A stretch of DNA of 64,000 nucleotides from Mansonella perstans (Eukaryota; Nematoda; Chromadorea; Rhabditida; Onchocercidae). Both the position numbers and the translations under genes were made by a program. Below, piece after piece: positions 24,048 to 37,180 of this stretch. The notes beneath the pieces were generated by a model. It saw only the letters and a program-made list of their open reading frames with translations, made no database searches and was not told the DNA's origin. The stretch lies in contig JBAMDO010000014.1 of the NCBI GenBank assembly GCA_037074765.1, positions 1 to 64,000 on the forward strand, given 5' to 3'. Each line of letters begins with the position of its first letter. Position 1 is the first letter of the stretch.

Positions 24048-26338
24048 TTACTGGTATTTTCCGGAAACTGATAGAAATTTAATCCTGCAGAAATAATAAA
24101 TAAAAACATGAATGCTAAAATGGAGTAAAATCTGAAAAAAGAAACAAACAAACAAGCAAAATAAATAGATGGAAACAGAGCAGAATCAGATTCAATAAAT
24201 TATGGAAATAAATGAAATGAAGTTAACAAAATGAAGAGATTAAATTACCCAGTAATTTTTTATTAAATTTGCAATAAAAATTTTATTTGCGCAAAATTTT
24301 TTCAACTGTAAATTAAGGGAGAATTTTTGCTGCTGACGAAAAAAATTATACTCGGTATAAATCTTATCGTTTTATATTTAAAATTTTTTGCCAAAAAACA
24401 AAACTTTTTTAAATAGCATAAGTATAATTAAAAACTGTAAAAACAGCATAGCCACCTCATCAACTTTTCAATCTCTGCTTTCATCTTTACTTTCTAAATT
24501 TAAATAAATTGAATCATTTCCTTTTCTTTTCTTATTTTTTTCCAAGCCGAAAACTGACATTAATTTGATAAGATAATGCATAATAATGATAAGTAAGCAC
24601 TGTTGATATACACTGTTGATTTGCGATCAACAGCCACTGTTGATTTGGTTTTTTCGAATTTTAATTTGAACTATGAATCCAGCATCACTTACTTTAACTT
24701 GCGGATATCAGTTGGCTGAATATGAACTGCAAATGTTAAAAAAGGGAATTTCAATGAATATGTTGTGTTGGTGGGCAAATGAAGATTCAGCATTCCTTGT
24801 TCGCAAAAACCAGATTTTCTGGAAGGTAAGATACTATAAGTTTGTCTACCAATGTTGATTTTTTTTTTTTGTATTGAAATTCCACTTGGCTAATGAGTTA
24901 ATGAGTGATAGCCACATTATTGAAAATTTTTTAATCTTATTATGGTTTTCAAAGGAAGTGATTAGCATTTATCGTCCTTTTTCACTCGAAAACATTATAA
25001 TTTTCTAGTAGACTGCTGGGTTGACTAGAGTATGGACTTGAAAAAAAAGCAAAAAAACACTGCTTTTTTTGGATATGGATCAGTAAAGATCTGTAAAGAA
25101 GATTCTATTTTTACAAAAAAGCTCTATGAAATGAAAACAAAGTTAGTTATTGGAAACATAAAAAATGAAACATAAAAAAATGTTGAAAAATACTTTTTGA
25201 AATTTATTATAAACGGGAAAAGGAAGCAACATCTTAAAATGAGAAAAATTAGTGAGATTTGCAGTAAAATTGTTGAATTTACTTAAAATTAAAGTAGGAT
25301 TGATCTCTTCTAACAGGTGGAATAGAATCGAATGGTAGGCGAATTCATTGTATTAGCTATAAAAAATACAAATTGTCAAAGCAGTAAAGAAAATTTGAAA
25401 CGTTACATTCGTCCCGAACTTTAAAGTAAAATTTATTTATCATTTCTTACAAAGAAGCTGGAATTTAGATAAATTACTGGAAAATGATGTCTGTGTGTTA
25501 GGAAATCCAAAAATGGTAAAAAGTTAAGCAACACAAATTTTTGTTTTGAAATAAAATACAACTTATGCATTTAAGTTTTATAAAATCAAACTAAAACTGG
25601 TATGGTAGCAGTGTTAAAGCAATTCTTGCTAAGAATTTGAGGCTAACTTAAGCAACACTTTTTCATACCATTTTAACTCTTCATCTTAAAGGCTCATCAT
25701 TCTTATATTTTTGCCAAACTTCATCTTTTTCCGTTCAGTTCGCATCACTGACGAAGCACTCAAAATCGCATTTATCCATCAAAATCGCATTTATCCATCT
25801 TAACTTATTGATGATGATCTATCGATTTATCACTTCTGTTAATCCTGAATGACTTGCGCACATGTTTTGTTTTTGCTGATATGCAAGGATTAATGATTAC
25901 GCGATGAATGAAATAGAAACATTAGATAAAGCCTCAGAAAAGGCTACAATGAAATAACTTTTACTATGTATGATCAAACAAATCGTGATCACCAATATTA
26001 TTTTACGTCGATTCATTAGGCGATCCGGTTGTTTTTTAGATGGCAGCAAAAAAAAGGTCAATGATAACTTAATTTGAATTATTTTTCAACAAATAAGGAG
26101 TGCGGCATAGTATTTTGCTCATGTGAGGTCATACATAGGAATGCTTGGATTTCCGGTTCATTGTTTCTTATAAAAATTTATTCAAATCAATTATTCTGAA
26201 CTATTTTTACTAAATCCCGCGATAAACATCAATTATAGGTGATTTAAATAAAAGCTCAATTTTAATTAAAATTTTAGGGAAATTAAGAAAGATGATCAAA
26301 ATAAGGAGCAATTAAATGCAGAGAAAATCCAAACACCG
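24048..26338. other. Intergenic with one orphan exon candidate
   Basis: AT-rich DNA. It holds the exon candidate at 24673-24825, listed separately, and a 20-bp direct duplication of an AAAATCGCATTTATCCATC block near 25760-25800. Otherwise I see nothing. Confidence 0.4.
24673..24825 (+). CDS. Orphan exon candidate, unknown product
   Basis: An ATG at 24673 opens 51 codons that end at a strong donor (AAG|GTAAGA). The peptide has a natural mixed composition (begins MNPASLTLTCGYQLAEYELQ and includes CWWANEDSAF), unlike chance ORFs here. It ends in phase 0. The next + strand exon, of the BAR gene, would need phase 2 if spliced upstream of its ATG, so the two do not join directly. No family is recognised. 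Confidence 0.3.
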
Positions 26339-29300
26339 ATGGAAATAACTTCACCATCACCTGAATCAGAAGAACGGGGTGCATTCAGAAAGCTAATCAT
26401 GAAGTTAGGGGAAAAAGTTGGCACCGTCAAGGTTTCTGAGCTTAGTCCGGATTATTTGAATCGAGTGAAAGATGCTGACTCTTATAAGGTTGAAACTTTT
26501 TTTACGATGTTGAAAAAATACCTGACTTTGTGATAATCTTTTTATCTGTTAGTGTGATATGTGCAATAATGCATTCATGAATTATTATGATTTCACTTCA
26601 TTCTTAATTGAATCATTTAGAGGATTTATTTCACAGTATACTCTTTTAAATATTGATTTTGCAGTTAATTTTATAATCTTGGAATTATTTCTTTTGATCA
26701 TTTTTATTAAATTAGCAAATGTCACTTGAAATAATTCTGAATGGTTACCACTTATCTATTTAAAGATTTAATCTTTTCATGTTTCTTCACTATCTACTGC
26801 TAAGTTGCAATTGCTTTAAATATCTTAGTTTAGCTCACTTTAAATAATTAAGCCTAGCCAATTAACCAAGCTGAGCTCGGTTATTTTTTACTTTTTAGAA
26901 CTACGAATATTACTTTCAATATTAATTAATAAAATTCTGATTGTGAATTTTAGAGAATGTTGTGCAAACTAGCAAAAAGCATTATGCATGTGATGCAACA
27001 AAATCCGAAGTTGGTACCTGAAGCGGAATCAAAAATGGAATTTGAATGTCCAACAAATCAAGATCCCATGGAATTATTAGGTATATCATTGGAAGCAATG
27101 AGAGGAAATTTTTCAGCTCATATTCCAGCACTTGAGGTTAGTAATTTAAAGTATGCAGTATGCAGTATTAATTACTCTTACTAGTAATATGATTTTAAAC
27201 TTGATTAATAAAATACATTTACCATTACTCACTGTATGCAGAAATTGAAACACTCTCGCAGATTTTATATTTTAGAAAGAATTGGAATTATTTTCACTTA
27301 TTTTACAGGAAATGATTCATATATTTACAGAAAAAAATTAAGTAAACTTCTATTCGTGTAATTTTTTGCGATAAGGATTATTTTCAATAAGACATACCTA
27401 ATAGTAGTCATAAGCAATTACATTTTAAATTTTAATCCCAATAATTATATGTCACTTATTAACGGCACTATAATTAGAGAACGGTATCGATAAGCTATTT
27501 TGTTTTTCGTTGGTTGCCTATGTAGGTTTATCCGGATCAACAGCAATATTAGTTTGTAAGAGTAAGAGTACACTGTAAAATGTCAAACAGGCAACAGATT
27601 GATAATCAATCAATAATGAAAACATGATCAATTTTAATCAACAATTTAAATTTTAAACTTGAACTAATTTTAAATTTTCTTTCGGTGAAAGTTGACAATA
27701 GTTGATTTGTTGCTTTAACAATAAGTTCCATAATAACTGAAATACAAGAACTCATTGAAGAACTCATTGAGAAAGAGTATGAAATGAAAAAGAAGGAGTA
27801 AGTATACCATATTTGGATATCAAAATGGTGACGGATAAATAAAAAGGATTGCATAATGCATGTTTGTAAAAAAATGATTCTGTAGGTTTTTATATCTAGG
27901 GCTAAAGATGAAGCATTGTTAGATTTCCTCGGGGTCAAATGCAAGTTTAAGATGACTTTTAACATAGTCTATGTTATTATCAAACGCGTATCTTAACTGT
28001 ACTCACGTATAAGCAACGAAATCACTTTATGGTACCACAGAAATAGATCCTGTCTTCAATTTATTTGAGCATGATTTTAATGTCAGCAAAATTATGGACT
28101 AGAGAATAGAGAAATAGAAAGAGACGAGTATTTCATTTCATTGTTTTTATTATAATTTATGGCACTTGTAAAATTTCAGAATTATAATTCTAGGTTTGCA
28201 TTAATGCATGTACTAAATTGACTATGCTTCGTCGATCTTATCATAGAAGAGGACGTCGAGCAATTCATCATATTCGAACATTTATTAATGTTGATTATGT
28301 GTGTAAGATATGCATTCATTTTGTTTGTTAGCTATAGATTGATTAGATATACTGATTTATAATATCATCCTATGTAAGCTTTCAATAGGGAAACTGATAA
28401 GGCACAGTTGAAAGGGAAGGAAATTTTGTTAATTAACAAATGATGAATTATTAATTATAATTCATTGACAATCAATAATTGTTTATTAACTAATGTATTC
28501 ATTGAAATTGATGATAAAAAATAATCAATTTGTTGTTCTCATAATAATCGAATCATCTCATTACCAATTCCAAAACGAATTGTCACTAATTAATAAATAG
28601 GACAAATGAAAATTATTGGGAACTAATCAACAAATAAGAGTAATTAATTATTCAAAAAGTCCAGCTAAGAAAAAATTAAAAAGATTAGGAAGAAAGAATA
28701 GCTTAAAAATTTTAAATAATATAAAAAATTTATATAAATGGTTTACAATAATTAAGTGAATAATTTGTGCAGAGGAAAGCGAGTTGTTAATTGTTCAATA
28801 AATAATGGGAAAAATTTAATAATGTAATTAAAATAATATAAAGAATAGTTCTAATTATAATTTCAGTACTGAATAACCAACGTCAAGAACTCGTTAAACG
28901 TCGTGAAGAAATGGATTTTGCAAAGCATGAGTATGCAAATAATCCAACAGAGCAAAAAAAAGAAAGTTGCAATAAAGCGACCGTAAAATTTAACGAACAG
29001 TTGGGAGAGGTTAGAGAAAAACTAAAATAATTAAATGTTTTATCAATCAAATATGAAAATAAATAAAAGTATGCATAGCATGATTTTTATGATTGAAACA
29101 AAAAACAGTTTATGATTAACTGTTCAAATGAAAAGCAGTCAGTAATTTTTATTTTATATACGTTAGTTTTTTAAATTATTTTAATTCCATTTTAAATAAT
29201 TTTATGCAAAAGAAAAAAACTCTTAAACTTTAAATTGTTGCAGGTTTTTAAAACATTAGACACAATACAATCTAAAAAAGAAAAGCATCGTTTGGAGCTT

Positions 29301-29381
29301 ATCAAAGCATTGAAAGAAATGCGCAAATATCATATCAGTGCTGCTAATGAATGTTCCCTTGTATGTAAATCAAAATGGTAA
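26339..29381 (+). CDS. BAR-domain protein, endophilin-like, without SH3 domain
   Basis: Five phase-consistent exons: 26339-26488, 26954-27136, 28194-28302, 28867-29009 and 29244-29381. They give 240 residues. After a short polar N-terminus, KLGEKVG (22-28) and the following SELSPDYLNR match the start of the endophilin/amphiphysin BAR fold. KLAKSIMHVMQQNPKLVPE fits the next helix. The rest is long charged helices (for example QRQELVKRREEMDFAKHEY, and VFKTLDTIQSKKEKHRLELI) as expected for the curved membrane-binding dimer. The frame stops right after the domain, so no SH3 domain follows. BAR proteins bend or sense curved membranes in endocytosis and organelle dynamics. The reading frame is open for 20 codons upstream of the ATG to a TTTTAG acceptor at 26279, so either that is a trans-splice site or another 5' exon exists. 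Confidence 0.78.
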
Positions 29382-31316
29382 TTTGATCTTTGTACATATA
29401 CGCCTTCCAATTAGATATACCTATCGAATTAATTAATACTACCAATTAATTAACTGATTATTTAATATGAATAAAATTATCGTATATTTCTGTTTTATTT
29501 TATTTTTAAGTAGCACTGATAATAAAAACGATTGCAAATTCAATTATAAGTAAAAATTAATATCTATAGAGAATAGCAGATCATTCTTATGCTGAAATGT
29601 TTAATATTTGCAAAATGATTGACAAAATACTCCAGTAACCCAAATTCTTTATTAAATGATATATCCATAAATTTGCATATTTACAAATAGAATGAAAGAA
29701 TGATATTGATAAAATGTAATTTTATCCTTATTTTGCAAATTTAACTTGTGACGTACATATCGATTAGAAATTAGTACTGCTGCTACTACTATTTTTTCAT
29801 TAATATGAACGAAATTATAGAATTAAAAAAAAAAAAGAAAAATTATTAACGATGAAAACAAGATCAAAATTGTAGAGTAAATTTTTCAATATCATATCAA
29901 TTCATATAAATTTGATAAATTAAATTGAAATTTCAAAAAAGGATTTGATTACTACTACTTCATCATATAGAGTTACTTTATTATAGCATTAATATTAATC
30001 TTAATACTGAATACTAATAGTATTGCTAATGCTATTAAACTACTGACAACAACAATGATAATAATAATAATAGTAATAACAACCGACAGTATTATTAGTG
30101 ATAATGATAATAATAACAATAATAATAAGAGCAATATCGTTTGATAACTTAACATTATTTAAATTTTCTTCCCAACATTTTTATTCAGTTTTAATTTTAT
30201 GGAATTGCAGTTTGTTAGCTTTATAAGCAAACAAACAGAGTAACTTTTAACTCTTTTGTTATTCATTTTAAATTGAAAGCGCAATGTCGGAAATGCCTGC
30301 AAAATTTTTTTAACTAAAAAAAAAAATGAATGAAATATTACATTCACAATGTTCATTGTAGCGTAATAAGAGAGATATAGTCATCAATTATTCTTAAATC
30401 GATAAATTTTTATTGAAAAGTTCAAACTTTCGTAGCAGGCAGTCAATAAATTTTTATTGAAAAGTTCAAACTGCTTTTTCGCCTTTTCGCAACAGGCAAT
30501 CGTTTTAGAGTGAAAATATGATAAATTATTTTTCATCTAATTGTCTGTAATAATTAGCATTTATTTCAGTTGCTTATTTTATTTTTTGAAAATTGTCACC
30601 AAATAGTTAGTTCGCAAAGATGAATGCATTTTCATCACAAATAAAGAAACTCCGTAATTTAATATGCTATTTCAAAAACTATTTTTGCTTTTGAGATTAT
30701 TGGGAAATTGAGCCATTACTTTCTAAGCACTTTTTTTCTTTAATCGTAAAAAAAACTTTAATTTTCTATGCTAGGAACTATTATTAATTATTGTTGTCAT
30801 TAATTCAACAAAACTTTTATTATTTAATTAATTCTAAAGAAAAATTAAGTGCATTCTTTCTATGCTAGGTTATTATTATTAGTCACCATTGTCATTAATT
30901 CAATGAATCCCATTATTGAATTATATCATTTCATCCTTATTCAGCAATGTTTACGGCTACTAATAATTTTTTTCGTCATATATTGCATGAATACTATAAG
31001 AACATTTAAAATGGAGGATAAGAATAATGGGTAGCATGTTTATTGATACTAAAATGAACTATTAATAAAAATTGTTGTAACACTTGAAAATCATACTTCA
31101 TAGGCCATCTTGCATGAATTTACATCATCTTTGATTGCAAGGAAATATTGTGTCAAGTTTAATGATGAAAATACGATCAAAATTGGTTTTTTCAATTTGT
31201 TACAATAAATGAAAAACCATCCCAAAAATGCACTCAGTGAATGAATTAGCACGTATCAAAATTCGCAATAATGGTTTTTATCTAGTCTTAATTTGAAATA
31301 CTTCCACATATATATG
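29382..31316. other. Intergenic, simple repeats
   Basis: Holds an imperfect (AAT)n/(ATA)n tract around 29990-30130, which gives spurious I/V/L-rich frames, and a 44-bp-period direct repeat of ATAAATTTTTATTGAAAAGT at 30402 and 30446. No gene is supported. Confidence 0.5.
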
Positions 31317-31471
31317 TCCTCGCTTTTCTCGAAACGGGTCAATCCTGGGCAGCGACGGGCAGTATGTACGAAGAGCAGGGACGTAATCAACGTGAACTAA
31401 TGACCCACACTTACTAGAAATTCCTCGTTCAAGGGAAATAATTGCAATTCCCAATCACGGAAGATTTCCAG
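31317..31471 (-). pseudogene. Degenerate 18S rRNA fragment (3' end of SSU gene)
   Basis: On the minus strand it reads the conserved 3' part of 18S rRNA: CGTGATTGGGAATTGCAATT, the block GAACGAGGAATTTCTAGTAAG, GTTGATTACGTCCCTGC, the CCGTCGCTGCCC region and TTTCGAGAAAAGCGAGGAC. Several bases of the universally conserved decoding region are changed. It is about 155 bp, flanked by ordinary AT-rich DNA, and is a third distinct segment of the same rRNA gene. Confidence 0.88.
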
Positions 31472-33581
31472 TGTATAAATATGTACACATTTTTTAAAAT
31501 ATTTTGGACGCAAAGAAATACCCACATATATATCTTGGAAACATGCTACCACTAATTTATTAAAATTGGATTAAAATTCAGTTAGAATCTTTGAAATTTC
31601 GGATTAACTTCCTTCAAACTAATTTAAATCAACTATTTCTCTTTTCCTTTCCTCTTTCTCGCCTAACATTTAATGCAACATAAAAACAAGCGGCAAATTT
31701 AATTTTAATAAAGAATTTAAATTAAAATTTCAATAAAGTGTCATCAATTGCTGATGACAAAATAATTGCACTACTATTGATGCAATATCGTTGAAAATTT
31801 GAACATACAAGGAACGAACAAATGACGAAGTATCATAAAGCATTTTAATTATATCATTTCTTTTAAAATCAGTGATATGTAAGAGAAAAAGCAAACCCAC
31901 AAAAAAAAATTGAACATAAAAAAAAATTGAACCAAAGCCCAAAATGAAAAAAATTGAAATAGAAACTGAAAGAAATCTTAAAGAATGAATTACTTTTATT
32001 TAACCCTCCCATAATCAGAAATTACGATACATAAGTCCTGTAGAAGTTTTAAACCTTCAGATATTCTCCCACCTGCTGTATTGTAATTTAGCCAAATCAA
32101 CACTTTGTGACATTTCTTTCATTCATTACTGAATATAATATGTTCGAATATATTTTTTAATATCTCTTTTGGCTTTTCTATTTGCTGCATAATCAATTAA
32201 AAATTGATAAGGGAATCAACTGAATACAAGCAAATATTCATGAAAATATATTAGAAATTTCAATAAATGTTAACAAAAAAGAAAAAAAAAAAACAACAAA
32301 TATGAGGCATGATGAGAAAATATGCACAATGGAGAAATGATAGAAGGAAAATAGAAAGGGAAAAAGAAGGCTATTTTAATTGATATTACAAAAGGCACTA
32401 ATGGAGAAGTGAAAAGTTATAAAGAAGAATAAAAAGATGAAAAATAGAGACAGAGAGTGATAAGTGATAAAAGGGCAGGGAAAAAAAAACAAGGCATTTT
32501 AATGAAGATATAAAAATGTACTTGAAACAAAATTTATTGCAGAAAGAAAAAAAAAATCAGACAAAATAATACGTAATAAATAAAGAAACAAATATGGACA
32601 GAAATGTGAAAAATAAATAGAACTAATACAAATTTTATGCTATGCATTTGATAAATAAAAATTGTGCCGGAAAAATCAACATAATACTATGAATAAGCAT
32701 TATTAATTTTATTTATTGTTATTCACTCATCCAATTTCCTTTTTTCTTTTTTTTCTCATTTTTTAAGGCTCAAAATTCGAGATAGATCTTTTTTGAAAGG
32801 GATCATTCCTGAGCTTTTTTTTTTTCAATGATTAAGATTTTGGATGAATGATGTGGCTTTAATTTTGCTTAATATTCATTAACTATGCTGCATTGCTAAT
32901 TTATTTACTATCATAGTCGAATTATGTATCCCTATCCTCTCCGTTTTTGAAAATTAGATTATAAAAAAAAAATTTTCCGCAATATTTTGACAACAACGAT
33001 AAATTAATCTAAAATGGAATGAAACAATACAATTTATCTGCCCACTTCAATCTATTCCACCGCAAAAATACACATTATTAATTAGGTGGATGGTGAGACA
33101 AAAAGTATTCCAAAAATGACAAGCATATTCACATTTGACCCATGACAAAAATAAAATTGAATCTTTATGATACAGACTACGAATATTCCTGGTCAAATGG
33201 ACTTATATGATTCACGTGACTTGATTTCCGGCAAATTTCTATAAGAAATCTAAAATCTCATCGAACGGGGAATTATGAGTCTTAAATGCATTTATTTATG
33301 GCTTCATTCAAAGAAAATATAGGAATAATTACATGGATGAAAAGGACTTGAGAAAAAAAAGAGTAAAATTACACAACCATGCAAATCTAGCGGAAGTTTC
33401 TTAGCAGATAAAGTTTTTGGTATAAATTTATGTAAATTCCATCCTAATCAGGCGTTCAGATTAGAAGTTATAAAAAAAGCTCTGAAATAAATGTCTATCG
33501 ACTATGTTTTTTAATAAAAAAGCTTAGTTATTTCTTTAGTTTCAAGTCACAATAGACAGTATGAAAATATTTTAATTGACT
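31472..33581. other. Intergenic, nothing recognised
   Basis: AT-rich DNA between the rRNA fragment and the 3' end of the dehydrogenase locus. AATAAA on the minus strand near 33290 is a possible poly(A) signal for that locus. Confidence 0.5.
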
Positions 33582-36500
33582 TCAGTCAAATTTAACCAAA
33601 CAATAACTTTTGGACAATTCCAATACATCATCGTTGCTTAAATCGTTAAGTACACCAACTCGGCCACCGCCTAATAAACCGAATTCAACCATCATTTTTA
33701 CCTAAAATAATAAACTTTTGACTTAAATCTATCAATTGTAAGTAAGCACGTGATACTTCAGCACTGCTAATTATTGCAAAATTAATTTATCTCCTTCCGC
33801 TCCTCTCTTCTCTAACGACCATTGTAGAAAGTTTTGATATCTCATATTAAATTCTATTAAAATATTAGGTTACTTGGGTCCTTTCAAAATTAGGTTTAGA
33901 GGAACAAGAGCTAAAATAGAAAATTCATGAGAACTTATAGGTAAAACTGGTTCTGAAGGGTTGGTAAAATTGGTTCTGATAATCTAAATTAGTGGTTAAT
34001 AAATAAATTAGTAATGTCATATATATTTCCATACAGATAATGACATAAGTAAACTGTAGCGACAATAATTTTCAGCTTAGCTATCAATAGCGACAATAAT
34101 TTTACCTTTATATTTTCATCACTGATATCAAACGAATGGCTATCCGAAAAATCCATGATAAATGTTCCGCTTGCTAAAAGAGGTACTGGGACTTTGCATG
34201 AGTTGAATGCAGAAATTATAGTGCCCGTTGGAGCTGGATAACCACTAACACTTCGTGTTCCAGCAACAACAATTAATTCCTTAGCCGCACATGGTTCCTC
34301 ACGTATCTGCCAATATTAAAATGAATTTTAACAGGCTAAGTATTTTTAACACTTCTACTGATTGATTCCACCGTTCAAATATTAATTAGTTTCCTTGCAA
34401 AATAAGGGCTACTTGCATTTCTTTTTCATACTGATCCAAGAATCCTTGAAATCCATTTTCAAGGCAAATTAGAAAAAAATGTCCCAAATTCTGTCAAATA
34501 AAATCCGTCACTAGATGAAATGAAATTCTCTCTCACCTGTACACCCTCTCTTCGTGCATTCATTTCAGCAGCTGCCAAATTTGATCCAATATTTCCAGAT
34601 GTGTACATCAAACCAACAACAGCACCAGCATGTAAAGCTTTTTGAAGGCTGACAAGAGCTGCAATAAAATTACCGCACTGTATAACTTTGGAAAAAAATT
34701 TAAATTAAAAAAAAAAAAAAACAATGATGCACATATCATAACAACCATCACAACAGTACAATTACCATGCTACAAAAGGCACAACGATTTTTGAGCACAC
34801 TTACCAACTCTGGCCAATTTTTTTTCAAGCTTTTCTCTTTATCTTTGATGTAAAAATCCTGAAACTTCTCAAAATGAACATATCACACCCCGAAAAACTC
34901 CATCATTGTGCTTTTCCATGAACCGATGCCAAAGCCTCACCCGATAAAGTTTGAATAAAGGACAACAAATGTACAAATACGAACAGTTAGGAAAGCGTAT
35001 AGTAACCGCTTTAGGTGAATTCCCGATTACGGCTAATGTTTGCGTTAATGTCGCCACTGCACGGATCCACTGGCCCTTAGCTTCATCCAATGCAGCTGTA
35101 GCAGCTGCTGCATTCATCTACAAACCGACACTTTACAAGAGAAAACAGTCAAAACATGCGACAACATACTAGCTGATAATAGGAAAAAAACGAATTCAAG
35201 TTTCTCAATCAGTGAAATTCACAAAAATAAATAATAAAAATTTTCCATCTCCACAAATGTCAATATGGATTAACTAAGAAGGAAAATTTGTCGATCACAT
35301 TCTGTCTAAAAATGAAAAAAACAAATCCTCTCTTCTTCATCATTTATGATATCCAAATAAAAAACAATAATCGATACTGATGAATGACTAAAACTTACTG
35401 CGCCGTATGGACCAGTCGAATTATTTAGTGAAACGATATTCTCTGCAATTTCATTTGCAATTCGTTGATGTCCTTGCAAAGAACTAGTACTCATATGTGG
35501 TGTACAAATAACATTTGGATGTTCAATCAATCCGCGAACTATCGGAGCATCCTATAATTTTGCAGTATTATCGATCCAGTCCTACATAATGTGTGCTAAA
35601 AGTATATACACATAGGAAATATAAAAGTTAATTAGTGAAATGGTAAGAAGTACCAACCTCTACATAAACATCAAACGCTGCACCACCGACACGACCTTTG
35701 TTTAACGCTTGCAGCAAATCAACTTCATTAATAACACCAGCTTTAGCCATATTAATTATCTTCACACCTTTTCGGCAACGAGTCAATGTTGAAGTGCATA
35801 ACAAATTTTTGGTGCGTGGTATCAGTGGTACATGAATAACAATATAATCGGCTTGAGGCCATAGCTGATCCAACGGAAGCCATCTGATACCATGTCGAGC
35901 GGCCTCCTGAAAAACGTTTGATTAAACATTTGATAATTTTAATAATACCAGCGTTTCATTATTTACAAATAAAATATTCAGTAAGTATCCCAAATGGTGC
36001 TGGATGATTCTAGGCACTGAATATTTTATTTGTAGATAATGGGACGCTGGTACTACTCAAAAGATCTCATCTGAGTTAATCCGGAATTACCAACCCAATC
36101 TAATTAAATGCAAAGCTTTGATCACTTCAGCTTTTTTAAACTTCTTTATACGCTAATTCCCTACATTTCTATTCAAAAAAACATCATGTGATGAAAAGCT
36201 CTTTGAAGTATTTTACCCCTGAATATCTCGGTGTTACAGCTACTGCATTCCTAAGCTAGTGCTATCCTGAAAAATTTATAAGGCCTAGAAAAATAAGAGA
36301 AAATCTAATTTAAAAATCAGCAAACCAACCTCTTGTGTAACTTGTGGATCGTATCCGAAAGTTCGCATACCAAAAACTTGCATACGTATTGCTATTTCTA
36401 AACCAATGCGCCCCAAGCCAATGATCGCGAGTGATTTTCCAAAAATCTGGAAAGAAAGGATAGTCGAAATTGGCTATGTTCAAGTTTATGTTTTAAACTT

Positions 36501-36853
36501 GAACAATAATAATCTTGAAATGGAATTGATCAAGTTAAATTTCTATAAAAAAACGCACCGATTAAAAACATATACCTTTTCTTGATATTGATAAGTGATG
36601 AAATCAAGATTTAAATTTGGAAGAAGTTAATACTAAACTGCTTGACAAATTCTTAACACTTTCGTCAAATTTGATGTTGGAGTTAAGTTAAACATTTGAA
36701 CAAAGTACTAAAAAAACATATGAACCTCTTCCGGAAATGGCTCTGTCCTTGCCCATTTACCCTCTTTCATCGATATTACCGCTTGTGGAATCTTTCGAGC
36801 CAATGAAAGGATTAATGCACAGGTATGTTCCGCAATATTTTCAGGTTTTTTAC
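33582..36853 (-). CDS. D-3-phosphoglycerate dehydrogenase (PHGDH) segment lacking its N-terminal domain
   Basis: Eight phase-consistent exons: 36726-36853, 36330-36446, 35658-35906, 35399-35551, 34985-35117 (donor choice uncertain), 34537-34658, 34106-34306 and 33582-33701. The first begins with two bases completing a codon (KKPENIAEHTCALIL), equivalent to about residue 100 of human PHGDH. The Rossmann motif GLGRIG, the NAD-adenosine Asp in GYDP, the LWPQADYIVIHVPL block and a C-terminal region like PHGDH are present. PHGDH makes 3-phosphohydroxypyruvate for serine synthesis. The usual first ~100 residues, half of the substrate-binding domain, are missing. At the catalytic triad positions Arg is Lys (NMAKAGV) and Glu is Asp (VED), while His (TPH) is kept. 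Frame and phase join it to the upstream zinc-finger segment, so it may be the 3' half of a fusion gene. Confidence 0.85.
35946..36052. repeat. Long imperfect hairpin in a PHGDH-locus intron
   Basis: The arms TACCAGCGTTTCATTATTTA... (35946-35983) and its near complement (36015-36052) pair over about 38 bp with about four mismatches, around a loop of roughly 31 nt. It lies in the intron 35907-36329. It could be a small foldback element or a hairpin RNA precursor. Confidence 0.8.
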
Positions 36854-37180
36854 CTGCAAACAGTAACTCATATTTACCTGACATTAAATATAGAAAACAG
36901 AAAAAATGAATTTTAATGCAACTGTTACTTTGTTTTTCAATTTATCAATGTATAAATCAACATATTAATACCCATATTATGCATACGTTATTATTTATAT
37001 TTTAAATACATTTAATACTTAATATTCGACACTTATATTTTTAGATTTTATAAAATTTCTAATGTGACAAATTATTTCATTCGACAAAATTCAGTGAAAC
37101 ATAGCTGTCAGCTAATCAAATTCTAAAATAATTTAACTTATAAATGCAAAATGTATAAAATGGCATGCAAGTTAACGAAC

